A DNA stretch of 64,000 nucleotides from Antedon mediterranea (taxonomy: Eukaryota > Echinodermata > Crinoidea > Comatulida > Antedonidae), in the NCBI RefSeq assembly GCF_964355755.1, contig NC_092672.1, forward strand, positions 9,052,001 to 9,116,000, given 5' to 3'. The position numbers and the translations under genes were made by a program. Shown one piece after another: positions 48,308 through 60,190 of this stretch; the stretch's first letter is position 1, and each line of letters opens with the position of its first letter. The notes below the pieces were generated by a model, which was not told where the DNA came from, ran no database searches, and saw nothing but the letters and a program-made list of their open reading frames with translations.

Positions 48308-51300
48308 TTATGTCCATTTGTATATCATCAAATTCCCGTTTGAAATATCATTAACCGTACATGTTTCTCCATATTTGTTGTTTTCAATGATATAGACTTC
48401 ATTATCCTTGACAAAAGTATCCCATCCGTGGGATCTACAAGTGTCTTTCTTAAAATGTTTTATGAAGTAATTTCCTTCAAACCGATAAAACTCTGCCTTT
48501 AGGCCACTAAACGCATCGGTGACAACGTCCGTATGTGGTGTCAATATAAGGTATAGTTGCTTGTAAGCCTGTAAATAAATAATCACAGTATTAAAAATGT
48601 TTAGTTTTTTGATTTACCTAGTGGAAAATCGGCTTTAATGGTACGATGACAATTTGTCTTTGGGAGAGTATAACATAGGAATTCCGTCAATTCAGTATAA
48701 TAAAGAAGCTCGAAATTACCTCGACAAGTTTAAAATGTAATGTTTTATATGGCTCATAAATTGACTGATGTGGCTCAAACAGTTCTGTTGATTTACTGTA
48801 TTTATACACATGGGTTAGCATTGGGCGATCTACACTGTCTTGTGTACTTTGTACAACTATATAATACTTTCCGTTGTATTCAAAGGAGTCCGCATGCATC
48901 GGGTCATTTGTATCCGCAATAGTTTGATATAATTCCCAAGACTTCACTGAAACGCAAAAGGTTGATCAATATTAATGCTAAACCAGACAGTATTTGAAAT
49001 CTAAATCATTATGATGGAGGAATGTGATGGTGAATAAAAATAACTAAAATAACAGAGCCTTGTGGAAATGAAACAAAAAAATGAAGACAAGCATTGGAAC
49101 AATATATGAAGACGATAACATATAAACGATAAATAATATTTAAATAATAATATACATATAAACTTACCTGTACTCATCATAAGCGTTGCGTCGGATTCGG
49201 TACGACCTAAACAACTTGTTGTGCCACCAGCATCATAACCACTGTCACCACAATAACATGCGGTGTTCAAGATGTCAACACCAGCATATTTGTAATCCAA
49301 ACCACGGCATAGTTCAAGACAATCCCAGGCTGTTACACCAGGCGACTTCAGAATGTAACTAGAAAGCGCTCTCTCAGCCCCATTATCGAGGTAACAGTCT
49401 ATAATTACTGTCAATTAAATATTTGAAATGCAACATCATTTTCTTATGTCACAACACATATATTACGGTATCTTCTAAAGCCTGTCTACACTATCAAACT
49501 TTATGTGTCAAAAAAGTTTGATGTGCCCATATATGGTAGTGCTATTCTTAAATATGGTAGTGATATGACATCATCATGTCCATATATGGGCACATAACAT
49601 TTTTCAAGTTTGTTTTCATTAGCTTACCATCTGACGTGGCCTTTATTGAGATGTTTTTATCAGAGTACATAAAAATTGGTCGTGGTTCAGTCATTTCGTA
49701 AGTACATCCTTCAAACGTCCATATTCCCATCCATAGTTTGTCATTTTGGCAATTATCAATGACGTCATATATGGCAAAATAACTGTTGCCATTGGGTCTG
49801 TAAGAATAAATCTGGTTTTAATAAAAAAAAAAAAAAACAATTACGAATCGGTCAGGTCAATTTAAATGTATGGTGTATGCGACCATTTTATTGAAGCCTA
49901 ATTTTTCAAAAACATAAACGTATTTGGCCTATGCCATTTTAAATTACCTTCATTCTGTTAAATTTGTGGGTAGTTGTTGTTGTGTTGATTTGTTCTTGTG
50001 TATAACTAACCTTGTGTAGACCATTTTAAACTGTGCTGGTGTTTTAGTACGAAGGTCTTTCCACGGATAATTTAACAGCCTTTCTTTGGTGAACCATTCA
50101 GTTTTACTAGCGCCAATAGCGTTGAATATTAGCGACAATTTAGATTCTCCATTGTCATATAAAGCAATCTTTACCTTAAATAGAGAAATATTATATCTTT
50201 AGTTTGGTCTAGCGAATACGGTATTACGTCATTTTAAAATAATCCTGCCATATCAGTGTTTTGTATGAATGAAATACTGTACCACCGTTAAGCCAATGCT
50301 AGTGCAACTTACTTTTGAAACCTTATCCCAGGCGTCAACTAGGCTGCTTTTGTAATGGTCTCTGAAGGAATCATCAAGCTTCATGGCATCTTGGTTTCCT
50401 TCATTCCTTGATCCTGATGTGCTCCACAGATCATACAGTTCAACGCTATTAACACCAGAGACAGCTTTCAACACAAGTTTCCACCCTTTAGAAATATGTA
50501 ATAAAAGTTATCTTATTTGAAAACTTAGTTGAAAGTTACGAGAAAAAAACAAATGATTAAGAAATGTCAATATCAATCAATAAATAAATTAGAAAATATG
50601 TATAAAAACAATGTTAATGCATAGAAAAAATGAATGTTTCCAGAAAACAATATTGAACAGTAGAACATATATTAGTTCACGGTTATGAAAATGATTTTTT
50701 TTTTAAATAGTGGTTGAAAAATAATAATTAGTTCTATTGAATGGCACTATACAATATTGATTATTATTTATTACGTGCAATGTATTTCAATATTTTAAAA
50801 GATGATGAAATAAAAGTGGTACGAAACCACATATAAGACAAAACAAGTTTGCTTGTGTTGACTAGGTTTGAAATCACAGTTTTAACACATAATATTTTGC
50901 AACATATATACAGTTACTCTCGATATAAATAGCATACTACATTAGGTTGGATGAGGAAAGAGTGATAACATCTATTGTATGTTGTGACAAAGGCACCATG
51001 TTACCGTAACAAGTAAACGAAACTGTTTATACAACATTAATTATGTTACATTTACATAAAAACTTACGTTTTGCTACGTGGTAGGACAGAACAACAATTT
51101 GAAATAAAATATTTTCATATTTAAAGCATAATATTATTATCATCAACATCATATCACCACCGCCACCGTCGTCGTCGTCGTCGTCACTGTCGTCGTCGTC
51201 GTCGTCATAATCAACAACATCATATCACCACCATCGTCTTCATCATCATCATCATCACCGTTGTCGTCAGTCATCATCATCATCATTAACAACATCATAT

Positions 51301-53144
51301 CATCACACCGTCGTCGTCGTCGTCACTGTCGTCGTCGTCGTCGTCGTCATCATAATCAACAACATCATATCACCACCATCGTCTTCATCATCATCATCAT
51401 CACCGTTGTCGTCAGTCATCATCATCATCATTAACAACATCATATCATCACACCGTCGTCGTCGTCGTCACTGTCGTCGTCGTCGTCGTCATAATCAACA
51501 ACATCATATCACCACCATCGTCTTCATCATCATCATCATCACCGTTGTCGTCAGTCATCATCATCATCATTAACAACATCATATCATCACACCGTCGTCG
51601 TCGTCACTGTCGTCGTCATAATCAACAACATCATATCACCACCATCGTCTTCATCATCATCATCATCACCGTTGTCGTCAGTCATCATCATCATCATTAA
51701 CAACATCATATCATCACACCGTCGTCGTCGTTATCATCATCATCACCGTTGTCGTCTTCATCATGCTCATCATCATTAACAACATCATATCATCACACCG
51801 TCGTCGTCGTCATCATCATCATCACCGTTGTCGTCATCATCATGCTCATCATCATTAACAACATCATATCATCGCCACCATTGTCATCATCATCATCATC
51901 ACCACCGTTGTCGTAATCATCATCATCATCATCATCATTAACACCATCATATCATCACCGCCGTCGTGATCATAATCATAACCGTTGTCGTCGTCATCAT
52001 CATCATCATCATCATCATCAACATTAACAACATCATATCATCACCACCGTAGTTATCGTTGTCGTCGTCATCATCATCATCATCAACACCAATGCATCAT
52101 CTTTATCAGAATAAATGTTTGTATTATTATTTTTTTTTTATTTATTAAAAAATAAAAAAATAATACAAACATTTATCTGTCACCGCCATCCTCGCATACC
52201 CTTTTTTAGGTATTTCAGATCAGTAATATTTTATTATAAATAAGTATTCAACCTACTGCAGCTTGTTGCTGGAGTTCCAACATCACAATATTGCCATATT
52301 TCTGCAGAAGTTGTAAAACACCAGGGCTGAGTGTCACTATCAGGGTTACGGCAATAGTTGTGGTCTCCTAAACCGAAACCAGGCGCTGCTTCTGGTGAGA
52401 AGCTGTGTGTATGAGGCGTTTGGTCTGTCCACTTTTGACACGTGTAACCGCCAGTGGTGGTACTTACTATACCTCGATAATCAACACCATCAGTAGCAGT
52501 ATAGCATTCTGAATCAAAGATGAGTTTATTATCAAATGAATATTTACGTTGTATTTTTACTGGCATTTGACATTTAGATTTTTTAGTTAATTGTTTTGTT
52601 TTTTTGCAAAATCTTTTTTTTCTAATTCTTCTAATGAACGTAAGCAACTTGTTTCCAACTACATTATCTTGTTATTGGATTACTTTTTGTATTTGTTTCA
52701 TTTCAACGAATACTTACATGTTACATTTATTGTACATTTTTCGTTGAAATCCTAACGTTTTGCTTACTATTAGTTTAACATGAAAGACAATAATTATTAC
52801 CTTCATTTAAAATGAAAATGGCAAACACAGATGCTGTTTTTGGTCGTCCTGAAATAAAAAAAATTAAAATTAAGTGCTCAGAAATAAGTGGCAATGTGAA
52901 GAGACAAGCTAGACATGAAACAGTACCACCCGTGTAATGGTTGTTTATTCAAGCTTTTATTTGATTACATAACTGGACCAGGTAATAGATTTATTGTCGG
53001 TTTCTTACCGTAATCGTGACGTTGTTGATATATCAATGTGTCTTTGAGATCTCCAGCGTCATTGACAGACTGCAGTAAAACTAGATAGTTACTTCCGTCC
53101 ATTTCAAACATATGTGAGTCAGATATTCCATTTGTTTCAATTGT
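48308..53144 (-). CDS. Mosaic secreted protein, C-terminal part: EPTP repeat, kringle, unnamed domain, WSC, EPTP repeats
   Basis: Minus-strand exons, in order: 53009-53144, 52801-52848, 52257-52508, 50313-50485, 50011-50174, 49628-49797, 49168-49407, 48720-48946, 48308-48568 (stop TAA); phases agree. First exon: an EPTP/EAR blade (MFEMDGSNYLVLLQSV). 52257-52508 is a kringle with six cysteines and NYCRNPD and QPWCF motifs. 50485-49628 is an unnamed domain (WKLVLKAVSGVNSVELYDLW ... TKTEWF-like ... MGIWTFEGCTYEM). 49168-49407 is a WSC carbohydrate-binding domain (DCYLDNGAERAL, CLELC, ACYCGD). The last two exons are EPTP blades (SFEYNGKYYIVVQS, TFVKDNEVYIIEN). Secreted, binding proteins or glycans by inference. 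The first exon starts in phase 0 without a start codon, so this is most likely the continuation of the 55.6-57.8 kb exons through one exon I could not find. Confidence 0.85.
49480..49620. mobile_element. Palindromic MITE, GTCTACACTAT family, beside a mosaic-gene exon
   Basis: AGCCTGTCTACACTATCAAA, then atatatggtagtgctattct and ccatatatgggcacataaca; nearly full-length copy of the family at 15890. It lies immediately downstream of the donor of the exon at 49628-49797 (minus strand), that is, within 10 bases of the splice site. Confidence 0.7.
51125..52095. repeat. Complex CAT/CGT trinucleotide satellite in mosaic-gene intron
   Basis: About 970 bases of CAT, CGT and CAC triplets. A longer unit of roughly 115-130 bases (catcatcatcatcaccgttg, tcgtcagtcatcatcatc, attaacaacatcatatcatc, accgtcgtcgtcgtcactgt) repeats several times with varying numbers of CGT and CAT. 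It lies in the intron between the exons at 52257-52508 and 50313-50485. Reading frames through it are low-complexity and are not genes. Confidence 0.95.
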
Positions 53145-53382
53145 CTTTATAAAAGAAAAACAAAAACGTTTAAACTAATCTTAATTGAATTTTTTCGCAT
53201 ACTAATTTGCTTTTTACATTACAAGCGAAGATAAGAGTCTTTGTAGGCTAAAGCCCATTAAAGTATCGTCTGTTTGGTAGAATTCCGAAAAGTCAATTTT
53301 GAGCGTTGAGACTTGATTACATAGAAAGCAAAGCTCTTGCGGGTGGAAGTTAATTTAACAGTTGGTCTCGCACATCAAATAG

Positions 53383-54271
53383 TATGGAACGCCGTTTACG
53401 CAACATTTCGATGATATGAATTTTATGACGCGATATGTGAATGAAATGCATCGATATGAATTGAATGGCGTAATATATGAATGAAATGTTTTGAATTGAA
53501 TGCTTTGAATTGAATGTTTTGAATGAAATGTTTTGAATGAAATGTTTTGAATTGAATGTTTTGAATAAAATGTTTTGAATGAAATGTTTTGAATGAAATG
53601 TTTTGAATTAAATGTTTTGAATGAAATGTTTGAATTGAATTGAAAAGTCAAACTATTGGCGGCGTATGTCATTCCCGCTCGCGATTTTTTTTCAACCTCT
53701 TAATAGGCCTAAGCATGGGTACCCTCATCTCCTTTCAACGCTGTCATCAATTTGAATCCTTTACAGAGACTCCCTAACAGACCTGAAACATTGGAATACA
53801 TATTTTCGAACCCAGGTCTGTTATGATTCTCTGTAAAGGCAGCGTGGAAGAAAGGAGATGAGGGTACCCAGGCTTAGGCCTAATAGGTTGAGAAAATAAT
53901 CGCGAGCGAGAATGACATACGCCACCAATAGTTTGACTTTTCAATTCAATTCAAACATTTCATTCAAAACATTTCATTCAAAACATTTCATTTAAAACAT
54001 TTCATTCAAAACATTTCATTCAAAACATTTTATTCAAAACATTTCATTCAAAACATTTCATTTAAAACATTTCATTCAAAACATTTCATTCAAAACATTT
54101 CATTCAAAACATTTCATTCAAAACATTTCATTCAAAATATTCAATTCAAAGCATTCAATTCAAAACATTTCATTCATATATCGCACCATATAATTCATAT
54201 CGATGCATTTCATTCACATATCGCGTCATAAAATTCATATCATCGAAATGTTGCGTAAACGGCGTTCCATA
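53383..54271. mobile_element. 889-bp near-complete palindrome with 6-bp target duplication
   Basis: Left end TATGGAACGCCGTTTACGCA and right end TGCGTAAACGGCGTTCCATA are exact inverses. Pairing continues through two arrays of a 14-bp unit (TTTTGAATGAAATG and its complement) and a GCTCGCGA-containing block to a loop of about 27 bases near 53786-53812. AAATAG stands on both sides (53377-53382, 54272-54277). The right array is longer than the left. No coding capacity; it is a foldback transposon in a long intron, or between two genes, of the mosaic locus. Confidence 0.9.
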
Positions 54272-54484
54272 AAATAGTGTACTATTCAAAATAGTAATTG
54301 GAGGAGTAATTGGCCTCCCAATGAGCTTGCTTGCCATTGGTTCAGATAGTTTAATTCCTTTAGTAAACCGAATAATGAAAATACATTGTTACATGATTTT
54401 AAAACTGCTCGTTTCATCAACTTCGAATATATAATGGTATAATCGCCATCTGAAATTAACTTATAGTAGGTAAAATAGTAGGCC

Positions 54485-54977
54485 TAAAGCGTGGTTCCCA
54501 CTAATAGACCGTAAAGCTTGGTTCCCACTAGAACGTTTAACGCAAGGACGTAAACGCAACGCAAGCGTTTTAACCAATGACAAGCGAAGTTATAGACAGT
54601 TAGCAATCACAAGCGAATAAGCCATCGCTTGTGATTGATCAATTCACTTGGGTTGCGTTACGTCCTTGTGTTGCGTCGCTAGTGGGAACCACGCTTAACG
54701 TAACGTAACACAGCGACGTATCGACGCGTACTCACAAGTGGGAACCGACGAAGCAACAATTCATTTTCTTACGTTGTGTAGGTTACGTTGCGTCGCTAGT
54801 GGGAACCAACCTTTAAAACTGATGTTTCTATGTAATGCTTGGTTCTCACTAGAGACGTACCTCAACGACGTAACGCGTAAGGGATTTGACCAATCACAAG
54901 CGATGGGTTTATTCGGCTGCCACTTGTCATTGGTCAACTCGTTTGCGCTACGTCCTAGTGGGAACCAAGCATTAGGA
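54485..54977. mobile_element. Cluster of three Harbinger-like MITEs, one nested
   Basis: Outer element about 54485-54814 (AAAGCGTGGTTCCCACTAAT ... CTAGTGGGAACCAACCTTTA) is split by a full inner copy at 54515-54695 (AGCTTGGTTCCCACTAGAAC ... AGTGGGAACCACGCT), which is flanked by TAA on both sides. A third element follows at 54836-54977 (TGCTTGGTTCTCACTAGAG ... CTAGTGGGAACCAAGCA). Same family as at 43434. No transposase. Confidence 0.8.
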
Positions 54978-55621
54978 AAGTTGTATTTACCAAATGATAT
55001 TCATTATCAAATCCATGTCTTGAGAATGAACTTATTTTAGAGTGCGTAGTCTTATCAGGATTTCTGTACCGGGCAACAAAAAAAGTCGCGTCTCCCCTAC
55101 TATCTTGCAGAAAAGACGACGTGCATTTCCCACAAACCACTGTACTTGGATCATGAAATTGTTCTTTAAGAAAAGTTTGAAAATATGGTTTAGTGATAAT
55201 CTTCCATGGTTAATATTAACATGTATGTTCTTAGTTTTACAAAAATTCACGTAAAATAAATTGTTTGCTTTTGGTGATTTGTATTCTGTTTAAGTTTGTT
55301 CTTATTTATTTGAATCGAGTATTTCTCAAATGTATTCTTAATCTAGTTTTAGCCTGTATACTGTATAAGGCATGCTTCTGAGCGCTAATTGTGCAAGACA
55401 AGGACGTTCATGTAGCCAGAAATCTGTCAAATCAAAGCGAATGTAGGAAACAGGCGCCTGTGATTGGACAAATGTGTTGCTCCCGCGTTGGCCTTTGTAA
55501 TGAGTCATACAGGATCCACAATTCTCAATTGGAAAATTAAATGATTTATTCAAACCATCAAAATGAAGGCAATAAACACACGGTGTACTGCAAACCTAAC
55601 TTTATCAACCCTATATATTAC

Positions 55622-57813
55622 CGGTTTCTTTGTTGAAGTGAAAGACTGACATTAAGTTTGTAGTATACAATTGACCCAATGCGACATACACATCATCATC
55701 AAAAGTAAATACATTAGACTCCCACATATAACTGTTTGTAATGAACTGTATCTGCTCAGATGTGGACGTTTGAATGTTGTATTTAAAAACATAGAGACCG
55801 GATTCTCTGAAAACAAACATACATTTATACTATTTCAATGCGATTAGATAGACCGCTGCGGCTTGGTAGCATTACAAAGTATTAAGAATTATCCAAGAGT
55901 CCAATTCACTTGCAACAGAAATATAACAGATGGCCATATCCCGGTACAATCCCACCGATTTGTACTGCTTCCACGTGCTAGTTTGGTTTGTAATCGACGT
56001 GCGGTAATATGGGTATTTGTAGTTAATAAATTTATTCACTTCCACAGAAAAAAAACACGATAAATGTAATGGTTTTTATTTATAAAAAGACAAAATAACA
56101 GCTAAATTTAACCAAAAACCAATTGCCATTTTTTGTTTAAATTACTATTCTTTAGGTACATAATTGTTGTAGATCCATTTTTTGTCGAAGTGAATAACTA
56201 CCACTATGTGACATTAAAATAGCGTATTCGAAAAAAAAAGTGGCTTAAAATATTTTTATGGAAACAATATATCTTATATTTACACTGATATTGATCTGAG
56301 AAAACTAAAAACTAAAATGAAACAAGTACATTTTTACTTACTTACTGGCGGCAACGATGTACAAATTACCATTAGACCAAAAATGATTTGTACTGTAAAT
56401 TTTCGCTATCGGAATAGTTGACTGTAGAATAAGTCTATCCATCACTCCTAAAGTAAATCGAAATTATTGTCGTGTAAGTGATTAAATAATGAGTCGATCA
56501 GACACTGTATTGTAAAGAAATCTTTATTGTTTATTATAACATGGGTACAAGGATGTAGCCAATCAGACGCGCTGAAATGAGTCACATGTTAGGATAACGA
56601 ACACTCCTCATGGAATCAAACTTGTTTTCGTTGCCCTGACATGAGGGCCTGAGATTTGGTTGCCCTTTCAATATTGTTGTATTCCACAAAATGCAAAAAT
56701 ATAACATTGTAGGCCTAATCTTATTTTTTAAATATTTTACTTCGGCAATTTGAGTTTCCCTACGTAGCCTACATTTTTGGTTGCTCCAGGACCATAGGCA
56801 ACTGATTTTGCGAGGTGCTATGTACTGCTTTTAAAACGTGTGTATGTGTGGCTATATTTGTTATGATAAATTTACTAGGAAACCTAGTAATCTACTATTC
56901 GATTATCAGTTCTGTATCCTGATACATCTCCAGATACAGTACTGATAATCTCACTCTTGTCTGTGAGTATACTTACCATGTTCACAGTTAATGCCTCTGA
57001 ACCTCTCAGTACAAATACAGCTGTAACCTCTATCACTACAGTCGTTAACGCAACTTGCTCCATTCTGACACAAGTTTCCCACTGAACACGTTCCAAAATG
57101 ACTCTAATGAATATAAAATTAAATACAAATGTATGTGTAGCGTTACCGCTCGGTTGTAAATAATGTTCAATTCAATTTATTTCCATACATAAAACAACAT
57201 TGTATTACTTTTTTTTAATGAAAATAATGTAATGTATTACAATACTACATTTTAACAATAGAATATTGTTTCATCATCAACAACCATATACAATTGATGT
57301 ATTATTATTTTATATAACCCTTTTTTCCTCTATTTTTAGACTTTCTCTTAAAGGGAATATTTAAAACGCACCGGGAGTATTACATCGAGAAAGCACAATC
57401 TACTACACTTCCTTGGCATTGGTAAGTATGTTTGGTCAACATGTGGTCAACAATATAACTTACGGTCAATCTAGACTTACCCGTTCTCTGGGTGTTACTT
57501 GAAGACCATCGAAATGCACAGATTTCATATCTTTGACAAGCTTCCTAGTATTCTTGCCCACCTGGATCGAATACAATGTACAGGTGTCTTCAGCAACCAC
57601 GAACGATTTACAGTTAGTGTCTTGACGACAAAACACTGAACAACTCGCCGAGTCAGTATCGTTGTAAGTAGTCATAGCATCTGGAATTGTCCAGTGATTG
57701 CGACCATGATATATAGCATTTGTTTCTGTATTGGGGCATGTTACCACGGCACTTGTAAGAGGGAAAAGACACAAGCATAAAACAGCTTGGGAAATTGTAA
57801 TTTCCGTTGCCAT
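55622..57813 (-). CDS. Mosaic secreted protein, N-terminal part: signal peptide, PAN/apple, EGF, EPTP repeats
   Basis: Minus-strand exons: 57481-57813, 56977-57103, 56342-56447, 55622-55806; phases agree. Residues 1-22 (MATEITISQAVLCLCLFPLT...) are a signal peptide. The rest of exon 1 is a cysteine-spaced PAN/apple-like domain (SCSVFCRQDTNCKSF). Exon 2 is an EGF domain with six cysteines (CSVGNLCQNGASC ... YSCICTERF ... INCEHG). Exons 3 and 4 are two EPTP/EAR propeller blades (HFWSNGNLYIVAAS, VFTFDDDVYVALGQL). Exon 4 either splices at G|GTAATA in phase 1 into a missing exon, leading to 53144 and on to 48308, or reads through to a stop at 55611-55613 with AATAAA about 60 bases on, giving a 253-aa protein. 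I favour one long gene because one blade type continues downstream. Confidence 0.82.
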
Positions 57814-58169
57814 TGTGAAAATAAACTGAAATGAATTGTTTAGACCTATATATTATGCTTAAGACACTAAGTTATAGATCTAGTTATTGAATTTAATAAT
57901 CAATAATTATGTTAGATATTGCGTTGTTTATAATACATGAAATTGTCCCCAATTATAAAATCGACTTTCATCGCGCATTACTTATTAGGTTTCCGCATGA
58001 AAAACGCCTTTATAAAATTCATAAACAATTCAATAATCAATATATCCAGTCCGTCTTCATATCAATTACTCATGTAGCTAGATCAACTTTTGTATGCACT
58101 TTCAGGTCCAGAGAATTTGACTTCAGAAATTGGTTTAGAGTGGTCAAACAATCTTTTTTGGCTTTTTGA

Positions 58170-58730
58170 AAATGTGGCGAAGGTCAAAAGTTAGGTGAAA
58201 GGTTATAAGACCAAACACTAATAGGTCCTAAATCTATAGACAACCACTGATCACAACAAGGTCTCAAATTGATTAGAAGATATACATTATATTTAGTCTA
58301 ATGGGACATTTTATTTTTTTAAATATCCGGAAATGCCATTTCTGACCTTTGACCCACAACCCAGAGCATGTATGTATCCTATACTGGTCGCATTTGGTCT
58401 TAAATTGTTCGAAATATACCTTTTGTTATTTGTTACACATTTAAAAGAAATGTTACAAAAGGGGAGGGTCAAGGGTTATATGAACACACACAAATAGGTA
58501 CTTGTATCTCGGCAACCACTGGTCGCAAAAGTCAATTTTGGTCTAAATGTTCAGAAGGCATGCATTCATATTCGGTCTAATGGGGCATTTTAGACAAAAA
58601 TGATCAGAAATACCATTTCTGACCTTTAACCCACATACCAGGCCATGTTAATATCTCTGTAAGTACTTGTCGTAGGAAATCGAAATTAGTCTCAAATTGT
58701 TTGAAATTATACATACTTACATTTAATCTA
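58170..58730. repeat. Diverged tandem repeat, unit about 280-300 bp
   Basis: Words such as GGTTATAAGACCAAACACTA / GGTTATATGAACACACAC, ATAGGT, CAACCACTG, TCTAATGGGACATTTTA / TCTAATGGGGCATTTTA and CATTTCTGACCTTTGACCCA / CATTTCTGACCTTTAACCCA recur in the same order in two successive units. Many differences indicate age. Confidence 0.75.
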
Positions 58731-58844
58731 AAAAGAACTTTGGTTAAAAGATGACTGGAAATACCATTACAGAACCATTACCAAACAACTTTTCATTGAC
58801 ATAAAATTTAATGCAATTCAATTAAATCTTTTATTTCGAAATCT

Positions 58845-59676
58845 CTGGGGCCGGATTTATCAAACTTGCTTAGCAAAAAAATCGTCTTAACTTTGCCTTA
58901 AATCCTTGATTTTGCCTAAGTCAGATTTATCAATATATCTAAGCAAAAAAATTTGCTTAATTTTGTCTTAAATCTAAGACGAAAAACACCCTGCCTTAAG
59001 ATGAAAAATTTCGTCTTATCTCATTTCTGCAACAGAAACATTCTTTTTTGACAACGCGAGCGCGCTAGGCCGGAACATTGAACATTCGGAAAGGCTACGC
59101 TAGTGCGTTTTACGCTGTACTACGGACGCTAAAATAATGATATCGATCTTCACAAAGATGGCCTAGAAATTGGACGAGCAAAACTAATATTTTCGGGATA
59201 GGTACGACCCAATTGACTAGCCTTTAGAAAACTGTATCGGCTGCCAAGGGTCGCTGTCATTGATAAAAATAAATAAATGTTGATTTGATTTAAGTTTAGA
59301 GCGAATGATTTTCGTATGTATTTCCGACTGTTGTGCTCTTTCTCTATTTCAAGTAATAAAAACAATAGTAGCCAGAATGCGCCCTCTCTTGTTGGGAGTG
59401 AAAATACGGAGATAAAATGTTATAGCGCCGCCATCGCTAAGAGAAAAAAGGTAATACGCATGCGTAAGCAAGAATTTTTCGTCTTAAGACATAATTTGCT
59501 GCCCTCTAGAGTTTAATTTTGCGCATGTGCAAAGTAAAATTGACCTAAGACAATTTTTCTGCTAAGACATTGCTAAGACGGTTTGATAAATAAGATTAAG
59601 TTATTTGCTTAAGCACTTCTTAAATATTTCAGCTTAAGCAAAAATATAAGCAAATATTGATAAATGCCAACCCTGG
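58845..59676. mobile_element. Foldback element with GGATTTATCAA-type ends
   Basis: Left end GGGGCCGGATTTATCAAACT and right end TTGATAAATGCCAACCCTGG are imperfect inverses. Inside, CTTAGCAAAAAAAT and TTAAGACGA-type words occur on the left and complementary TGCTTAAGC and GTCTTAAGACA words on the right. A short frame inside is not convincing. Non-autonomous element is the best call. Confidence 0.6.
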
Positions 59677-59782
59677 TCTTAATAGAAAGTAAAATTACGT
59701 ATAAATTAATAGAAAACCTGTACTGCTACTCATCTCTCAGGATGGCATTCCACCTAGCATTTTGACTTATATACAGTATTAT

Positions 59783-60190
59783 CAAAGAACTTATAACACA
59801 AGAATCTCCTGTTCGTCCGAAGCGCGTAACAATTTCGAAAGGCATTGTGGGATAGAATAAAGCTATGGGTGGAGCCATTGTGAGCCATGGAGTAGGGCGC
59901 CCGCATCAAATTAGAAAGTCAAAATCATAGAGGGGATCTGCTAATGCTCTAGGGGGATAGAGTAATTGACTGAGGAGTAGGGCGCCCGCATCAAATTAGA
60001 AAGTCAAAATCATAGAGGGGTTGTGCTAATACTCTAGGGGGGTAGAGTAATTGACTTCCTAGTTTGGAGGGGGCGCTGCTCCATGCTGTGAAATGGCGTC
60101 GCCCAGTTTGACCTTTTAACCCTTTACTTCCGATACTGTGTTTTGAATGCAAATTGAAGAACAGGAGATTCTTGTGTTATAAGTTCTTTG
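59783..60190. mobile_element. 408-bp inverted-repeat element, 7-bp target duplication, internal 85-bp repeat
   Basis: Ends CAAAGAACTTATAACACAAG and CTTGTGTTATAAGTTCTTTG are perfect inverses and pair for over 30 bases. GTATTAT stands on both sides (59776-59782, 60191-60197). Inside, GGAGTAGGGCGCCCGCATCA starts two direct copies of an 85-bp unit (59889 and 59974). No coding capacity. Confidence 0.85.

Noticed and set aside
51125-52095. CRISPR-like array because of regular spacing
   Set aside because: The units are CAT/CGT triplets without unique spacers, in a eukaryotic intron; it is a satellite.
53355-53672. 105-codon frame with repeated SFKTFHSKH peptides
   Set aside because: It is the translation of the 14-bp array in the palindromic element.
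54955-55250. Overlapping frames on both strands considered as an exon of the mosaic gene
   Set aside because: The translation does not continue the propeller pattern, and the region borders MITEs; both strands are open, which suggests chance.
55338-55553. 71-codon minus frame considered as the missing exon of the mosaic gene
   Set aside because: It does not look like an EPTP blade and has no splice sites of the needed phases (in 1, out 0) that I could accept.
59150-59516. Short frames on both strands at 59.2-59.5 kb
   Set aside because: They lie inside the foldback element and show no domain.
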